From assembly GCF_026626635.1 (NCBI RefSeq), contig NZ_JAPNKA010000001.1, positions 4,216,001 to 4,280,000 of the forward strand: a stretch of 64,000 bases of DNA, in the 5' to 3' direction. The position numbers and the translations under genes were made by a program. The notes under the pieces were generated by a model. It did not search any database. It saw only the letters and a program-made list of their open reading frames with translations, and was not told the DNA's origin. This stretch comes from Archangium lansingense. GTDB taxonomy: Bacteria; Myxococcota; Myxococcia; Myxococcales; Myxococcaceae. This document shows positions 7,372 through 15,109 of the stretch, one piece after another; the first letter of the stretch is position 1, and each line of letters begins with the position of its first letter.

Positions 7372-9471
7372 TCACTCGTCCGTCTGCATCGCCTGAATGG
7401 GCGAGACCCGGGTCGCGAGGAACGCCGGGTAGAGGGTGGAGAAGGCGGACACCCCAATCACGATGACCAGGGCGGTGACGATGTTGGAGGCCTGCAGGGT
7501 GGGGAAGAGGCGCGGGCCGGAGAAGAAGAAGTACATCGACTCGTGGAACGCGGGGATGCCCGCGGAGCCGAGCCCCTGCACGGCGAGGGTCCCCAGCAGC
7601 GCGCCCACCGCGCCGAACACCAGGCCCAGCACCATGGTCTCCAGCAGCACCATGCCCAGCACGAAGCCGCGCTGTGCCCCGATGGCCCGCATGGTGCCGA
7701 TCTCCCGCACCCGCTGCAGCGTGGCCATCATCACCGAGTTGTTGATGATGACCACCGCCACCACGAAGATGATGAACACGGCCGCGTAGAGCACCAGCTT
7801 GGCCACCAGGATGATCTGCCCCACGAGGTCCGACGCCTGGTGCCAGGAGATGACCTTGAGCGGCAGCCCGGCCTTCTTCGCCGACTCCTGGAGCTCGACG
7901 ATGGTCTGCTCCAGCGTATCCGGGTCCTTGAGCATCACCGCGGCATGGAGCACCACGCCGTCGTCAATGTCCTGCTGGGTGTACTTGCGCAGGGCCAGCT
8001 CCAGCTGGTGCCGGGCCTGGGAGGCGCCCTCGAGCTGCGCGTCCTCGTCGATGGTGCCCGAGGTGGTCTCCGCCACCAGGGAGCTGTCATCGCCGAAGAG
8101 GGCGTCATCGAGGTTGTCGCGCTTCACCTCGGTCACGCCGCTGGCCGCCTGGAGCTTCGCCAGCTCGTCCTTCTGGTCCGCCGTCATGTAGCCGTACAGC
8201 TCACGGAAGGTGATGAGGTCCACCAGGTTGATCGAGCCGGCCAGCTGAGACTTCTCCATGCCGGAGAACTCGTAGGTGCCGTACACCTTCACGTTCGCGC
8301 TCCTCGAGTAACCCGTGCGCGTGAAGGCGGTGATGGGCAGCTCGTTCCCGAGCCGGATGCGGTAGAGGTTCAGCAGGGGCGCCAGCTCCGAGTAGAACTG
8401 CTGGTAGCGCGTGTCGAAGTTGGCGTCGTCCATGGTGAAGAACGACACCAGCAGCTTCTCCAGGTCCTTCTCGTCGCTCCCGAGCACCTTCTGCAGCCGT
8501 GCGATGGCCTGCTCCGTCTTGAGCGGATCCAGCTGGAAGAGGATCTCCCGCGTCTGGGTCTGGTTCTCCTTCAGCCGGCGCTGGAGGTCGGGGTCTTCGG
8601 CGATCTTCTTGTGGTTGATGGCACGCGCCTCCTGGATGATGTCCAGCCGGCGCGCCGCCTTCATCTTGAAGAACTCCTCGTAGGTGTACTTGGACAGCAG
8701 CAGGCCGCGCTGGCCCTCGGGCACGGCGGTGCCGTCCACGATGCGCATCCGGTCGAAGGTCTTCTGGAAGTTGACCAGGTCGGTGCCCAGGTAGCGCAGG
8801 GGGACCATGTCTCCGTCCGTCACCAGCGGGGCGATGCGGTTCTCCAGGAACTCGAGCGAGGTGAGCGCGTCCTTCTCGAAGTCCTCCCAGAACTCGGGGG
8901 AGCGGGCGCGTTCCAGGGCCTGGAGGTCCGCCGGATCCATGGCGTTCTCAGCGGCGAGGGCATTGCGCCGCTCCAGGTCCTTCTCGAGCAGAGCGATCAT
9001 CTGGCGCACGTGCGACTTGAGGCTGTCGATCTGCGCGCGCAGCTCCGGCGTCTCACCCGGAGCGGCCTGCTTGTAGAGGTCGCGCAGGCGCGCCAGCGTC
9101 AGGTCCACCGTGTTGCCGGACATCAGCATGGTGCTGTTGGTCCCCATGGGGACCACCGTCTTCACGTTGGGGTGCTGTTCCAGCACCTTCTTGATGTCCG
9201 AGAACTTCTCGATGACGCGCAGGTCCGCCTCGCCGCCCATGTTCCCGTAGAGCGCCAGCGAGTCCTTGGACTTCTCCGAGTACACCTGGATGTGGCCCGC
9301 GACGCTGCCGATGATGCTGCGGCTCATCGACGCGTCCAGGCTGTCCACCACCGCGCCGCCCACCACCACCAGCAGGGTGCCGAAGAGGATGATGGCGCCG
9401 ACGATGACGTTGATCCAACTGGCGAACAGGTTGCGGAAGGCCACCTGCACCAGCAGCTTGAGCTGTCCCAT
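7372..9471 (-). CDS. FtsX-family ABC permease with long coiled-coil periplasmic insert
   Basis: 699 residues, much longer than the usual 400 for this family. The N-terminal helix (INVIVGAIILFGTLLVVVGG) and the three C-terminal helices are as expected, with the FtsX loop LQRVREIGTMRAIGAQRGFV. The extra length lies in the periplasmic part: about residues 130-420 are charged and predicted helical, with repeated LEKDLERR, LQRRLKENQ and LEKLLVSFF, before a MacB-like end. It should pair with the 433-residue permease as a heterodimer driven by the ATPase upstream. The stop of the ATPase gene is directly next to its ATG. Confidence 0.9.
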   Translation of the reverse strand: MGQLKLLVQVAFRNLFASWINVIVGAIILFGTLLVVVGGAVVDSLDASMSRSIIGSVAGHIQVYSEKSKDSLALYGNMGGEADLRVIEKFSDIKKVLEQHPNVKTVVPMGTNSTMLMSGNTVDLTLARLRDLYKQAAPGETPELRAQIDSLKSHVRQMIALLEKDLERRNALAAENAMDPADLQALERARSPEFWEDFEKDALTSLEFLENRIAPLVTDGDMVPLRYLGTDLVNFQKTFDRMRIVDGTAVPEGQRGLLLSKYTYEEFFKMKAARRLDIIQEARAINHKKIAEDPDLQRRLKENQTQTREILFQLDPLKTEQAIARLQKVLGSDEKDLEKLLVSFFTMDDANFDTRYQQFYSELAPLLNLYRIRLGNELPITAFTRTGYSRSANVKVYGTYEFSGMEKSQLAGSINLVDLITFRELYGYMTADQKDELAKLQAASGVTEVKRDNLDDALFGDDSSLVAETTSGTIDEDAQLEGASQARHQLELALRKYTQQDIDDGVVLHAAVMLKDPDTLEQTIVELQESAKKAGLPLKVISWHQASDLVGQIILVAKLVLYAAVFIIFVVAVVIINNSVMMATLQRVREIGTMRAIGAQRGFVLGMVLLETMVLGLVFGAVGALLGTLAVQGLGSAGIPAFHESMYFFFSGPRLFPTLQASNIVTALVIVIGVSAFSTLYPAFLATRVSPIQAMQTDE

Positions 9472-10230
9472 CTAGTGAGCCTCCGCACCCATGGCCCTCT
9501 GGGCCTCCGCCGGGGTGATGCGGTCGAGGATCTTCCCGTCCGCCAGGCGCACCACCGCGTTCGCGTGGTTCATCACCTTGGTGTCGTGGGTGGAGAAGAT
9601 GAAGGTGGTGCCTTCCTTGCGGTTGAGCTCCTTCATCAGGTCGATGATGTTCTGGCCGGTGACGGAGTCGAGGTTGGCGGTGGGCTCGTCGGCGAGCACC
9701 AGCTTGGGCCGGGTGACGAGCGCGCGCGCCACCGCCACGCGCTGGCGCTGGCCACCGGACAGCTCGTTGGGACGGTGCTTCGCGTGCTTGTCCAGGCCCA
9801 CCTGCTCCAGCAGCGTCATCACCCGCTGCTGGCGCTCGGACGCGCTCAGCTTGCGCTGCAGCAGCAGGGGGAACTCCACGTTCTGGTAGACGCTGAGCAC
9901 CGAGACCAGGTTGAAGCTCTGGAAGATGAAGCCGATGGTGTGCAGCCGCAGGTCCGTGAGCTGCCGCTCGGTGAGCTTCTTGGTGTCCTGGCCGTCCACC
10001 ATCACCACGCCCGCGCTGGCCGTGTCCACGCAGCCAATCAGGTTGAGCGCCGTCGTCTTGCCGCTGCCGGACGGGCCCGCGATGGAGATGAACTCGCCGG
10101 GGTACACCTCCAGCGACAGGCCTCGGAGCGCGGGCACCTGCACCTTGCCCAGGGTGTACGTCTTGGTGACGTCGGTGAGGGAGACGATCGGCCTGGAGCC
10201 GGTACCGGATACGGCGGTGAGCTGGGTCAT
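9472..10230 (-). CDS. LolD/MacB-like ABC transporter ATP-binding protein
   Basis: 252 residues, complete nucleotide-binding domain: Walker A GPSGSGKTT (52-60), Q-loop in FIFQSFNLV, signature LSGGQRQRVAVARAL, Walker B LVLADEPTANLD and switch histidine in FSTHD. The NLD after Walker B and the LxxLxLxxIGFIFQ stretch are typical of the LolD/MacB/FtsE group, which works with FtsX-type permeases, here encoded immediately downstream. It powers the exporter from the cytosolic face. The C-terminal tail past about residue 235 is variable. Confidence 0.95.
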   Translation of the reverse strand: MTQLTAVSGTGSRPIVSLTDVTKTYTLGKVQVPALRGLSLEVYPGEFISIAGPSGSGKTTALNLIGCVDTASAGVVMVDGQDTKKLTERQLTDLRLHTIGFIFQSFNLVSVLSVYQNVEFPLLLQRKLSASERQQRVMTLLEQVGLDKHAKHRPNELSGGQRQRVAVARALVTRPKLVLADEPTANLDSVTGQNIIDLMKELNRKEGTTFIFSTHDTKVMNHANAVVRLADGKILDRITPAEAQRAMGAEAH

Positions 10231-10272
10231 GGCGGGTTCGGTCCTTTCCGAGACCGGGGAAGGGGGTGGATG

Positions 10273-10833
10273 CTAGCGGGAGGCGCTCCGGCGCTGACGC
10301 GGGGAGGGCGAGGAAGGGGTGGCCTGGTTGCCGGGCTTGCGGGCGAAGCGTGCGCGCCAACGCTCGGCCGCTCCTGCCAACTCCTGGCGGTAGAAGTCGC
10401 AGAACTCCACGGCCTCGCGCAGCTTGTGGCGCTCCTTCAGTCCGGGCATGGCGAGTGCGTCCTGGCACAACTGGCTCAGGGCGTCCATGGCGGTGACGGC
10501 CATCTCGAGCCGATGGTCCCAGCCCGCGCTGTTGAAGACGTAGTAGTGGCGGCGATCTCCCGGAATGCTGGCGGGATCCACCAGGCCGCCGGCCTGCAAC
10601 TGGCGCACATTGGTGGACACCGAGGCCGGGCTCACCCGCAGCAGCCTGGCGACCTCGCCCAGCGCGAGCGGCTTCTCGGCCAGCAGCAGCAACCCGAGGA
10701 TCCGGCCGCCGATGCGCGGCACACCCTGGCGCTCGAAGAACAGGCCCATCGATTCGATGAACTGCTCTTCCTCGGCGCTCAGCCCATCCCGACGCATGCG
10801 CGGCTTCTCCCGGAAGGGAAGTCGCGCCACCAT
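10273..10833 (-). CDS. GbsR/MarR-family transcriptional regulator
   Basis: 186 residues. A winged helix-turn-helix fills about 35-95: IGGRILGLLLL, then LALGEVARLLRVSPASVSTN as helix-turn-helix, and a wing at PGDRRHYYVF. The leading EEQFIESMGLFFERQG is characteristic of the GbsR subgroup. The C-terminal third is helical and basic. As the first gene of the operon, 42 bases ahead of the ATPase, it probably controls itself and the exporter; a perfect palindrome lies 17 bases before its start. A shorter start at the internal MRRDG is possible. Confidence 0.9.
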   Translation of the reverse strand: MVARLPFREKPRMRRDGLSAEEEQFIESMGLFFERQGVPRIGGRILGLLLLAEKPLALGEVARLLRVSPASVSTNVRQLQAGGLVDPASIPGDRRHYYVFNSAGWDHRLEMAVTAMDALSQLCQDALAMPGLKERHKLREAVEFCDFYRQELAGAAERWRARFARKPGNQATPSSPSPRQRRSASR

Positions 10834-10850
10834 GTACTGGCGTCAGGACG

Positions 10851-10866
10851 TTCAGTCAATACTGAA
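10851..10866. promoter_or_regulatory. Palindromic operator of the GbsR-like regulator
   Basis: TTCAGT-CAAT-ACTGAA, a perfect 6-base inverted repeat with a 4-base spacer, lies 17 bases upstream of the regulator ATG. MarR/GbsR dimers bind palindromes of this size, so autorepression of the whole exporter operon is the natural reading. Binding itself is inferred. Confidence 0.6.
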
Positions 10867-10964
10867 TGGACTGATACCTGGCCCCACACGGCACGAGAGG
10901 GCTCGCGGCATCGAGTGATGTCGCGAACCCTCTGAGTGCATCCCCATGGGGGACCTGGACGGGA

Positions 10965-11513
10965 CTACTCCTTCACATCGCCGGCGCCGCCCACGTCGCC
11001 GGAGCCGCCCACGTCACCGCCCATGTCCTTGTCCTTGTTGATGTCCTGGTCCAGGCCCGAGCCGCCCATGTCCTGGTTGATGCCCGTGTCGTCTTCCAGG
11101 CCGCTGCCGCCCGTGTTGGAGACGTCCAGCGAGATGCTCTTGGCCACGTTGTCCGTGCCCTTGATGTCGAAGCTGGCGCGGACCTGCTGGCCTTCCTTGA
11201 GGTCCTTGACCTTCTTGACGTTCGGATCCGCGAACTGGGTGTCCTTGTCGATCTTCACGGGGATGATGCCGTTGTCGGTCCGCAGGTGGAGCAGGTTGCT
11301 GCTGCTCTTCACCACGGTGCCGGTGACCTGCTTCTCACCCGTCATCATCTGGCCCTGCATCTGGCCCTGGGTTCCCGAGCCGCCGATGTCGCTGCCCATC
11401 TGGCCGCTGCCCTGGGTCTGCTGGTCCTTGTGCTTGTCGTCGTTGTTGGCCAGCGCCACGCCAGAACTCAGCATCGCCACGGTCGCCAGCAGCCCCACAA
11501 TCTTCTTCGTCAT
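10965..11513 (-). CDS. Exported DUF5666-like protein with Gly/Asp-rich tail
   Basis: 182 residues. Signal peptide MTKKIVGLLATVAMLSSGVALA, then a Gln/Gly-rich stretch. Residues about 55-125 form a small beta domain of the DUF5666 type: KQVTGTVVKSSSNLLHLRT, VKIDKDTQF, LKEGQQVRASFDIKG. The last 55 residues are low-complexity, built from GGSG, DMGG and GDVGG. ATG 11513 was chosen because it puts the signal peptide at the start; the frame is open further upstream but that part reads as non-coding. Role unknown, probably periplasmic or secreted. Single gene, not part of the operon before it. Confidence 0.8.
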   Translation of the reverse strand: MTKKIVGLLATVAMLSSGVALANNDDKHKDQQTQGSGQMGSDIGGSGTQGQMQGQMMTGEKQVTGTVVKSSSNLLHLRTDNGIIPVKIDKDTQFADPNVKKVKDLKEGQQVRASFDIKGTDNVAKSISLDVSNTGGSGLEDDTGINQDMGGSGLDQDINKDKDMGGDVGGSGDVGGAGDVKE

Positions 11514-11774
11514 GAGATGTGTCTCCTCGTCAGGCGGTGGCCGTGCCCCCCATGGACGTGCCCCCCGCTGGGCAAAAGCTAGGTGCACTCTGGGTAGCGG
11601 CCAGGGTGGGTCCGGGAAACGGGCGTGCTTGAGCCCTCCCCGGGCGTCTCTTCGTGGCACGCCGCCTCGTTCGTAGGGCAGGCGGCTTGAACACGGAGGG
11701 GCTTTTCCCCTACCGTCGAGGCATCCGACCGCGCTGGCCTCGAGGCCGGCACTGACAGGAGTCCCTTTTTCACC

Positions 11775-12053
11775 ATGCCCCCCCCGTCCAAACAGCAGCC
11801 CGCGCCCGTTGCCGAGCCCCTGCCCACCCCTTCCTTCCCCGCCATCGAGTCCTTCATCGAGACCGCCTCCGCCGAGGAGGTCCGGTCCCTCTTCTCGCCG
11901 GTGAAGACCGAGCTGGCCAACCTCAAGGGCCCCAAGGCCGAGCACGCCAAGAAGGCCCAGGCCGCCATCACCCGCGCCGAGGAATTGCTCGGCGTTCTCC
12001 TGGAGACGCGCGAGCGGCTCGTGACCGAGGCCAAGTCTAAGGGGCGGAGATAA
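11775..12053 (+). CDS. Small hypothetical helical protein
   Basis: 92 residues, not recognised. N-terminal 25 residues are Pro-rich, the remainder amphipathic helix (ESFIETASAEEVRSLFSPVK, then HAKKAQAAITRAEELLGVLL) with a basic end KSKGRR. No signal peptide or membrane helix. It lies just before the T3SS locus, separated from it by a FliA-type promoter, so it need not belong to it. Confidence 0.6.
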   Translation: MPPPSKQQPAPVAEPLPTPSFPAIESFIETASAEEVRSLFSPVKTELANLKGPKAEHAKKAQAAITRAEELLGVLLETRERLVTEAKSKGRR

Positions 12054-12095
12054 TTAGGTTTTTTGGGGGGAGCGCCACTTTCCGACGGATCACAC

Positions 12096-12122
12096 GCAAC
12101 TGTGCCGGACGATCACCGATAA
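12096..12122 (+). promoter_or_regulatory. FliA-type promoter at the head of the T3SS locus
   Basis: GCAACTGT, 11 bases, ACCGATAA. Same boxes and spacing as the promoters of the tandem array. The five bases before the -35 (CACAC within GGATCACACG) are shared with the promoter at 31640. It sits 73 bases before the ATG at 12196, and genes down to the sigma factor and sctI could be read from it. Confidence 0.7.
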
Positions 12123-12195
12123 TTCAGGAAAAGGGAGCGCAGGACCCCCCAGTGCTCCGCGAAGACTTGGCCGTTCCATCGCCTGGAGAGGAACC

Positions 12196-12747
12196 ATGAA
12201 GATCGACAGCAACCTGAACATGCCCCGGATGTCCACCAACCTGACGACGGCGCGCCAGACCCCCGACACGAGCTTCGCCGCTCGCGTGCAGAACGGCGTG
12301 GGCACCGCCGCCAACATGGTGGCCGGTGGCGTAGGCGTGGTGGCCAACATGGTGCCCGGTGGCTCCGTGGTGTCCGCGGCCGTGTCCTCGCTCACCACCT
12401 TCAGCAACACCAGCGGCTCTGGCTCGGCCCCCTACTACGGTGCGGCCATGGGCTCCGGCGCTGCCCCCATGAACACCACGCTCAACAGCGGCGGTGGCTC
12501 GCTCGTGTCGGGCTCCACCTCCATCTCGGCTGGCGGCGGCAACAGCGGCCAGGTCAGCATGCCCGGTGGCGGCAGCGGCGTTGGCTCCGAGTTCAACCCC
12601 GAGATGCAGAGCATGTTCGCCGAGCAGAAGAAGCTGCTGGGCCTGCAGGTCGCCATGCAGAAGGAGAACCAGGTGTTCAGCACCATCTCCAACGTGCTGA
12701 AGACCCGGCACGACTCGGCGAAGAACTCGATCGGCAACATCCGCTAG
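12196..12747 (+). CDS. Putative T3SS substrate or needle-related protein
   Basis: 183 residues. N-terminal 60 contain small-residue helices (GTAANMVAGGVGVVANMVPG), the middle is Gly/Ser-rich (GGGSGVGSEF and similar), and the last 45 residues are helical. That end, MQKENQVFSTISNVLKTRHD followed by SAKNSIGNI, aligns with the end of the tandem needle-like proteins, MQKEQELTQLITQMMKQMHE then MAMSVIRNI: MQKE, I, K, H, A, I and NI fall in register. I read it as a longer relative of that family, exported through the T3SS. No signal peptide. Its own FliA-type promoter is directly upstream. Confidence 0.7.
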   Translation: MKIDSNLNMPRMSTNLTTARQTPDTSFAARVQNGVGTAANMVAGGVGVVANMVPGGSVVSAAVSSLTTFSNTSGSGSAPYYGAAMGSGAAPMNTTLNSGGGSLVSGSTSISAGGGNSGQVSMPGGGSGVGSEFNPEMQSMFAEQKKLLGLQVAMQKENQVFSTISNVLKTRHDSAKNSIGNIR

Positions 12748-12783
12748 CGCACGTCGCTGGCGGTCTCACGGGCCTGGCGCCCC

Positions 12784-12809
12784 GGGGAGGACGAGGCCTC
12801 GTCCTCCCC
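12784..12809 (+). terminator. Perfect 26-base palindrome after the first T3SS gene
   Basis: Two 13-base arms (GGGGAGGACGAGG and its complement) abut without a spacer. In RNA it would form a very stable hairpin 36 bases after the stop at 12747. There is no U-run behind it, so it may attenuate or protect a 3' end instead of ending transcription completely. Confidence 0.5.
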
Positions 12810-12841
12810 ACGTCCGGGCCGGAAAAGGAAGCAGACGTCAC

Positions 12842-13279
12842 ATGGCGGAGACTTCGGAGATCTCGGGCAGCCTCGTGCCGCTCGCCAGGCGGGAGGCGAT
12901 GATCCTCCTCGAGGCGGGCTATCTGTGGCTGGACATGGGCCAGTTCGACAAGGCGCGCGAGGTCTTCGCGGGCGCCGCCGTGCTGCTGCCCAAGAGCGAG
13001 GTGCCCCAGCTGGCGCTCGGTTCGCTCGAGTTTGCCCAAGGCCGCCATGACAAGGCGCTGCAGGCCTATCGGGCTGCCCAGCGCCTTGCGCCCAGCTCCG
13101 GCTTGCCCCGGGCTCACGTGGGCGAGGCCCTGTTGTTCATGGGGAAGGTGCCCGAGGCTCTCAAGGAGCTGAAGGCCGCCATCGACCTGGATGCCGATGG
13201 AGATGGGGGACGGCTGGCCCGGGCCCTCATCGACGCGAAAGAGGCGGGGGCCCTGCCTCCGCCCGCGGCAAAGAAGTAG
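12842..13279 (+). CDS. TPR protein, probable T3SS chaperone
   Basis: 145 residues made of three to four tetratricopeptide repeats (AGYLWLDMGQFDKAREVFAG, ALGSLEFAQGRHDKALQAYR, AHVGEALLFMGKVPEALKEL). No signal peptide. Size and composition fit class II T3SS chaperones or the YscG-type needle chaperone, and its position between a presumed substrate and the sigma factor supports this. The exact partner is unknown. Confidence 0.75.
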   Translation: MAETSEISGSLVPLARREAMILLEAGYLWLDMGQFDKAREVFAGAAVLLPKSEVPQLALGSLEFAQGRHDKALQAYRAAQRLAPSSGLPRAHVGEALLFMGKVPEALKELKAAIDLDADGDGGRLARALIDAKEAGALPPPAAKK

Positions 13280-13304
13280 ACTGTATTGACAGGAGGAGAT
13301 GCCG

Positions 13305-13709
13305 ATGTCGGTCGGTGGAGTTGGACGAGGGGGCGGAAAGGGACGTGCTGGAGGCGCCAAGGGCCCCTCCGGCAAGGCTCCGGCCGGCAAGGCAGGGCCC
13401 GTGTCGTTTGGTGGTGGCGTGGATCGCACCGCGGGCCTGGTGGGCCCGTCCGGCGCCGTGGGCTCCGGCAACGTGCAGGGGCCCCAGGCCTCGGATCCCA
13501 TCACCTCCCAGGCGCTCGCCATCGCCAAGCAGCTCAAGAACGGGGACTTCAAGAACAAGGAAGAGGCGACGCGCAAGCTCGTCGCGGAAGTGCTCAAAGA
13601 GAAGCTGCGGATGAAGTCGTCGGCCCTCACCAGCAAGATCGCCGACGCTCTGCAGGATGACCCCCGACTGAATCAGGCCCTCGAGCGGTTGTGGTCGAAG
13701 GCCGAGTGA
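13305..13709 (+). CDS. Small T3SS-locus protein with Gly-rich N-terminus
   Basis: 134 residues. The first 70 are Gly/Lys/Pro/Ala-rich and likely unfolded, as in exported substrates; the last 60 are helical and charged (AIAKQLKNGDFKNKEEATRK, KEKLRMKSSALTSKIADAL). The second ATG (13305) was chosen because an AGGAGG stands 8 bases before it, whereas the first ATG is only 2 bases from it. The stop is followed after 9 bases by the TTG start of the sigma factor in the same frame, so translation is probably coupled. The family was not recognised. Confidence 0.7.
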   Translation: MSVGGVGRGGGKGRAGGAKGPSGKAPAGKAGPVSFGGGVDRTAGLVGPSGAVGSGNVQGPQASDPITSQALAIAKQLKNGDFKNKEEATRKLVAEVLKEKLRMKSSALTSKIADALQDDPRLNQALERLWSKAE

Positions 13710-13718
13710 GCGGCGCGC

Positions 13719-14549
13719 TTGGCTCTCGGCGAAGACAAGAAGGTCCTCCTGGAGAAGTACGGCCCCTACGTGCGGTCGCTCGCGTCGACCGTGCGCAGGC
13801 AGTTCTCCGCCCAGCTGGAGCTCGATGAGCTCATCGCCTACGGCCAGATTGGCCTGCTGGAGGCGGCGGATCGTTTTGATCCAAAGGTTGGGGCCAACTT
13901 CCTCACATTTGCCCACTACCGCATCAAGGGCGCCATCTACGACGGCCTGCGCAAGATGGGGGTTCTCAAGGGCGGCGACGCGCGGACCTCCTACATGGGA
14001 GAGCGCGCGACGGCCTATTTGGGAAATCTTTCGGATCGCGAGCAGGGAGGAGGCAACCGCGGGGGGTCCATTGACGATGATGTCATGGAGATTTCCAACG
14101 CGGTGGCGGGGCTGGCGATGGTGTTCGCGACCAGCCTCGAAGGTGCGGATGGCCTGGGGTTCTCGGACGAGTCCCTGCCGGCAGATCAGCGGCTGGAGCT
14201 CGAGCAGCAGCGGTCGAGGTTGAGGACGGCCATCGAGAAGTTGCCGGAGAAGGAACGCCGGCTTCTGCAGGGTTACTACTTCCAGGGCAAGACGCTGGAA
14301 GAGGCGGGGGCGGAGATCGGGCAGTCGAAGAGCTGGGCGTCGCGGCTGCACGCGCGGGCCATTGAGCGGCTCAAGGAACTGTTGAACGAGGAGGACTCAT
14401 CCTCCCCTGAGGATTCAAGGAGGCAGTCACATGGCGGGTCCGATGGCCGGCGTTTCAGCGGCGCAGATCGCCCAGCAGAAGTTGCAGGATCAGGGCGCGC
14501 AGCAGGTCAACAAGCAGGGAGCCTCGAAGTTCGACGCGGCCCTCGCTAA
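13719..14549 (+). CDS. FliA/WhiG-type RNA polymerase sigma factor
   Basis: 276 residues as read. Region 2 is clear (LDELIAYGQIGLLEAADRFD, then FLTFAHYRIKGAIYDGLR) and so is region 4 (LRTAIEKLPEKERRLLQGYY, then LEEAGAEIGQSKSWASRL as helix-turn-helix). This is the sigma-28 group, which in flagellar systems reads late genes. Its start is TTG, 9 bases after the previous stop. The fold should end near residue 237; a further 39 residues run in another frame through the start of sctI, an overlap of 119 bases. The locus contains nine promoters of the type this group recognises, so it is likely the dedicated T3SS sigma factor. An anti-sigma factor was not seen. Confidence 0.9.
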   Translation: MALGEDKKVLLEKYGPYVRSLASTVRRQFSAQLELDELIAYGQIGLLEAADRFDPKVGANFLTFAHYRIKGAIYDGLRKMGVLKGGDARTSYMGERATAYLGNLSDREQGGGNRGGSIDDDVMEISNAVAGLAMVFATSLEGADGLGFSDESLPADQRLELEQQRSRLRTAIEKLPEKERRLLQGYYFQGKTLEEAGAEIGQSKSWASRLHARAIERLKELLNEEDSSSPEDSRRQSHGGSDGRRFSGADRPAEVAGSGRAAGQQAGSLEVRRGPR

Positions 14550-14973
14550 CAAGGCTCAGGCCGCGGGTGGGCCGGAGCAGGTACAGGCCACCCAGGCCAC
14601 TCAGGCGACCCAGCGCGCCGAGCAGATCCGCCACACCGAGTCCGTCAGCAAGACGGAGAAGGCGGCGCTCAACAAGGTGAACACCGCCGCTCAGCAGCCC
14701 GCCACCGCGCGCGGCGCCGAGGCCGTCAACGGCAAGCAGGAGGCCGGCAAGGTCGGCAACATGCTGTCGCACGTGGTGGGCGAGCTGGAGAAGGGCCAGG
14801 TCAACATGGAGAAGCTCATCCAGGCTGGCGCCTCCGGAAAGACCTTCTCCAACGCGGAGCTGCTGTCGCTCCAGGCCGGCATGTACAAGTACACGCAGGA
14901 GCTGGACCTGACGAGCAAGGTCGTCGAGAAGGCCACCAGCGGTCTGAAGGACACCCTGAAGACCCAGGTGTAG
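14431..14973 (+). CDS. sctI: T3SS inner-rod protein SctI (YscI/HrpB family)
   Basis: 180 residues. The first 110 are Gln/Ala-rich and flexible with repeats of QATQATQA. The last 50 carry the inner-rod signature: NAELLSLQAGMYKYTQELDL, then SKVVEKATSGLKDTLKTQ, matching the LLxLQxxMxxYxxxxELxSK and GxxxLxxxQ pattern of YscI/MxiI. The family member is normally about 100 residues, so this one has a long N-terminal extension. A strong AGGAGG precedes the ATG. It polymerises at the base of the needle after export. A terminator hairpin follows, so it ends its transcription unit. Confidence 0.85.
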   Translation: MAGPMAGVSAAQIAQQKLQDQGAQQVNKQGASKFDAALANKAQAAGGPEQVQATQATQATQRAEQIRHTESVSKTEKAALNKVNTAAQQPATARGAEAVNGKQEAGKVGNMLSHVVGELEKGQVNMEKLIQAGASGKTFSNAELLSLQAGMYKYTQELDLTSKVVEKATSGLKDTLKTQV

Positions 14974-15003
14974 CGAGCAGCCAGCCTTGGCTGGTTCTCA
15001 CCC

Positions 15004-15038
15004 GAAGGGCGTCTCCTCGAAGCGAGGGGGCGCCCTTC
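15004..15038 (+). terminator. Intrinsic terminator between sctI and sctJ
   Basis: GAAGGGCG and TCTCCTCG pair with CGAGGGGG and CGCCCTTC around an AAG loop: 16 consecutive pairs with three G-T. A CGTTTT follows. It separates the sigma factor/sctI unit from the sctJ-onward unit. Confidence 0.75.
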
Positions 15039-15109
15039 CGCGTTTTCCAGGCTGTTTCGGGGTTGGCTCTTGTTGGGACCGACGTCGGGCATCTAAGCTA
15101 GGCGCGCCC

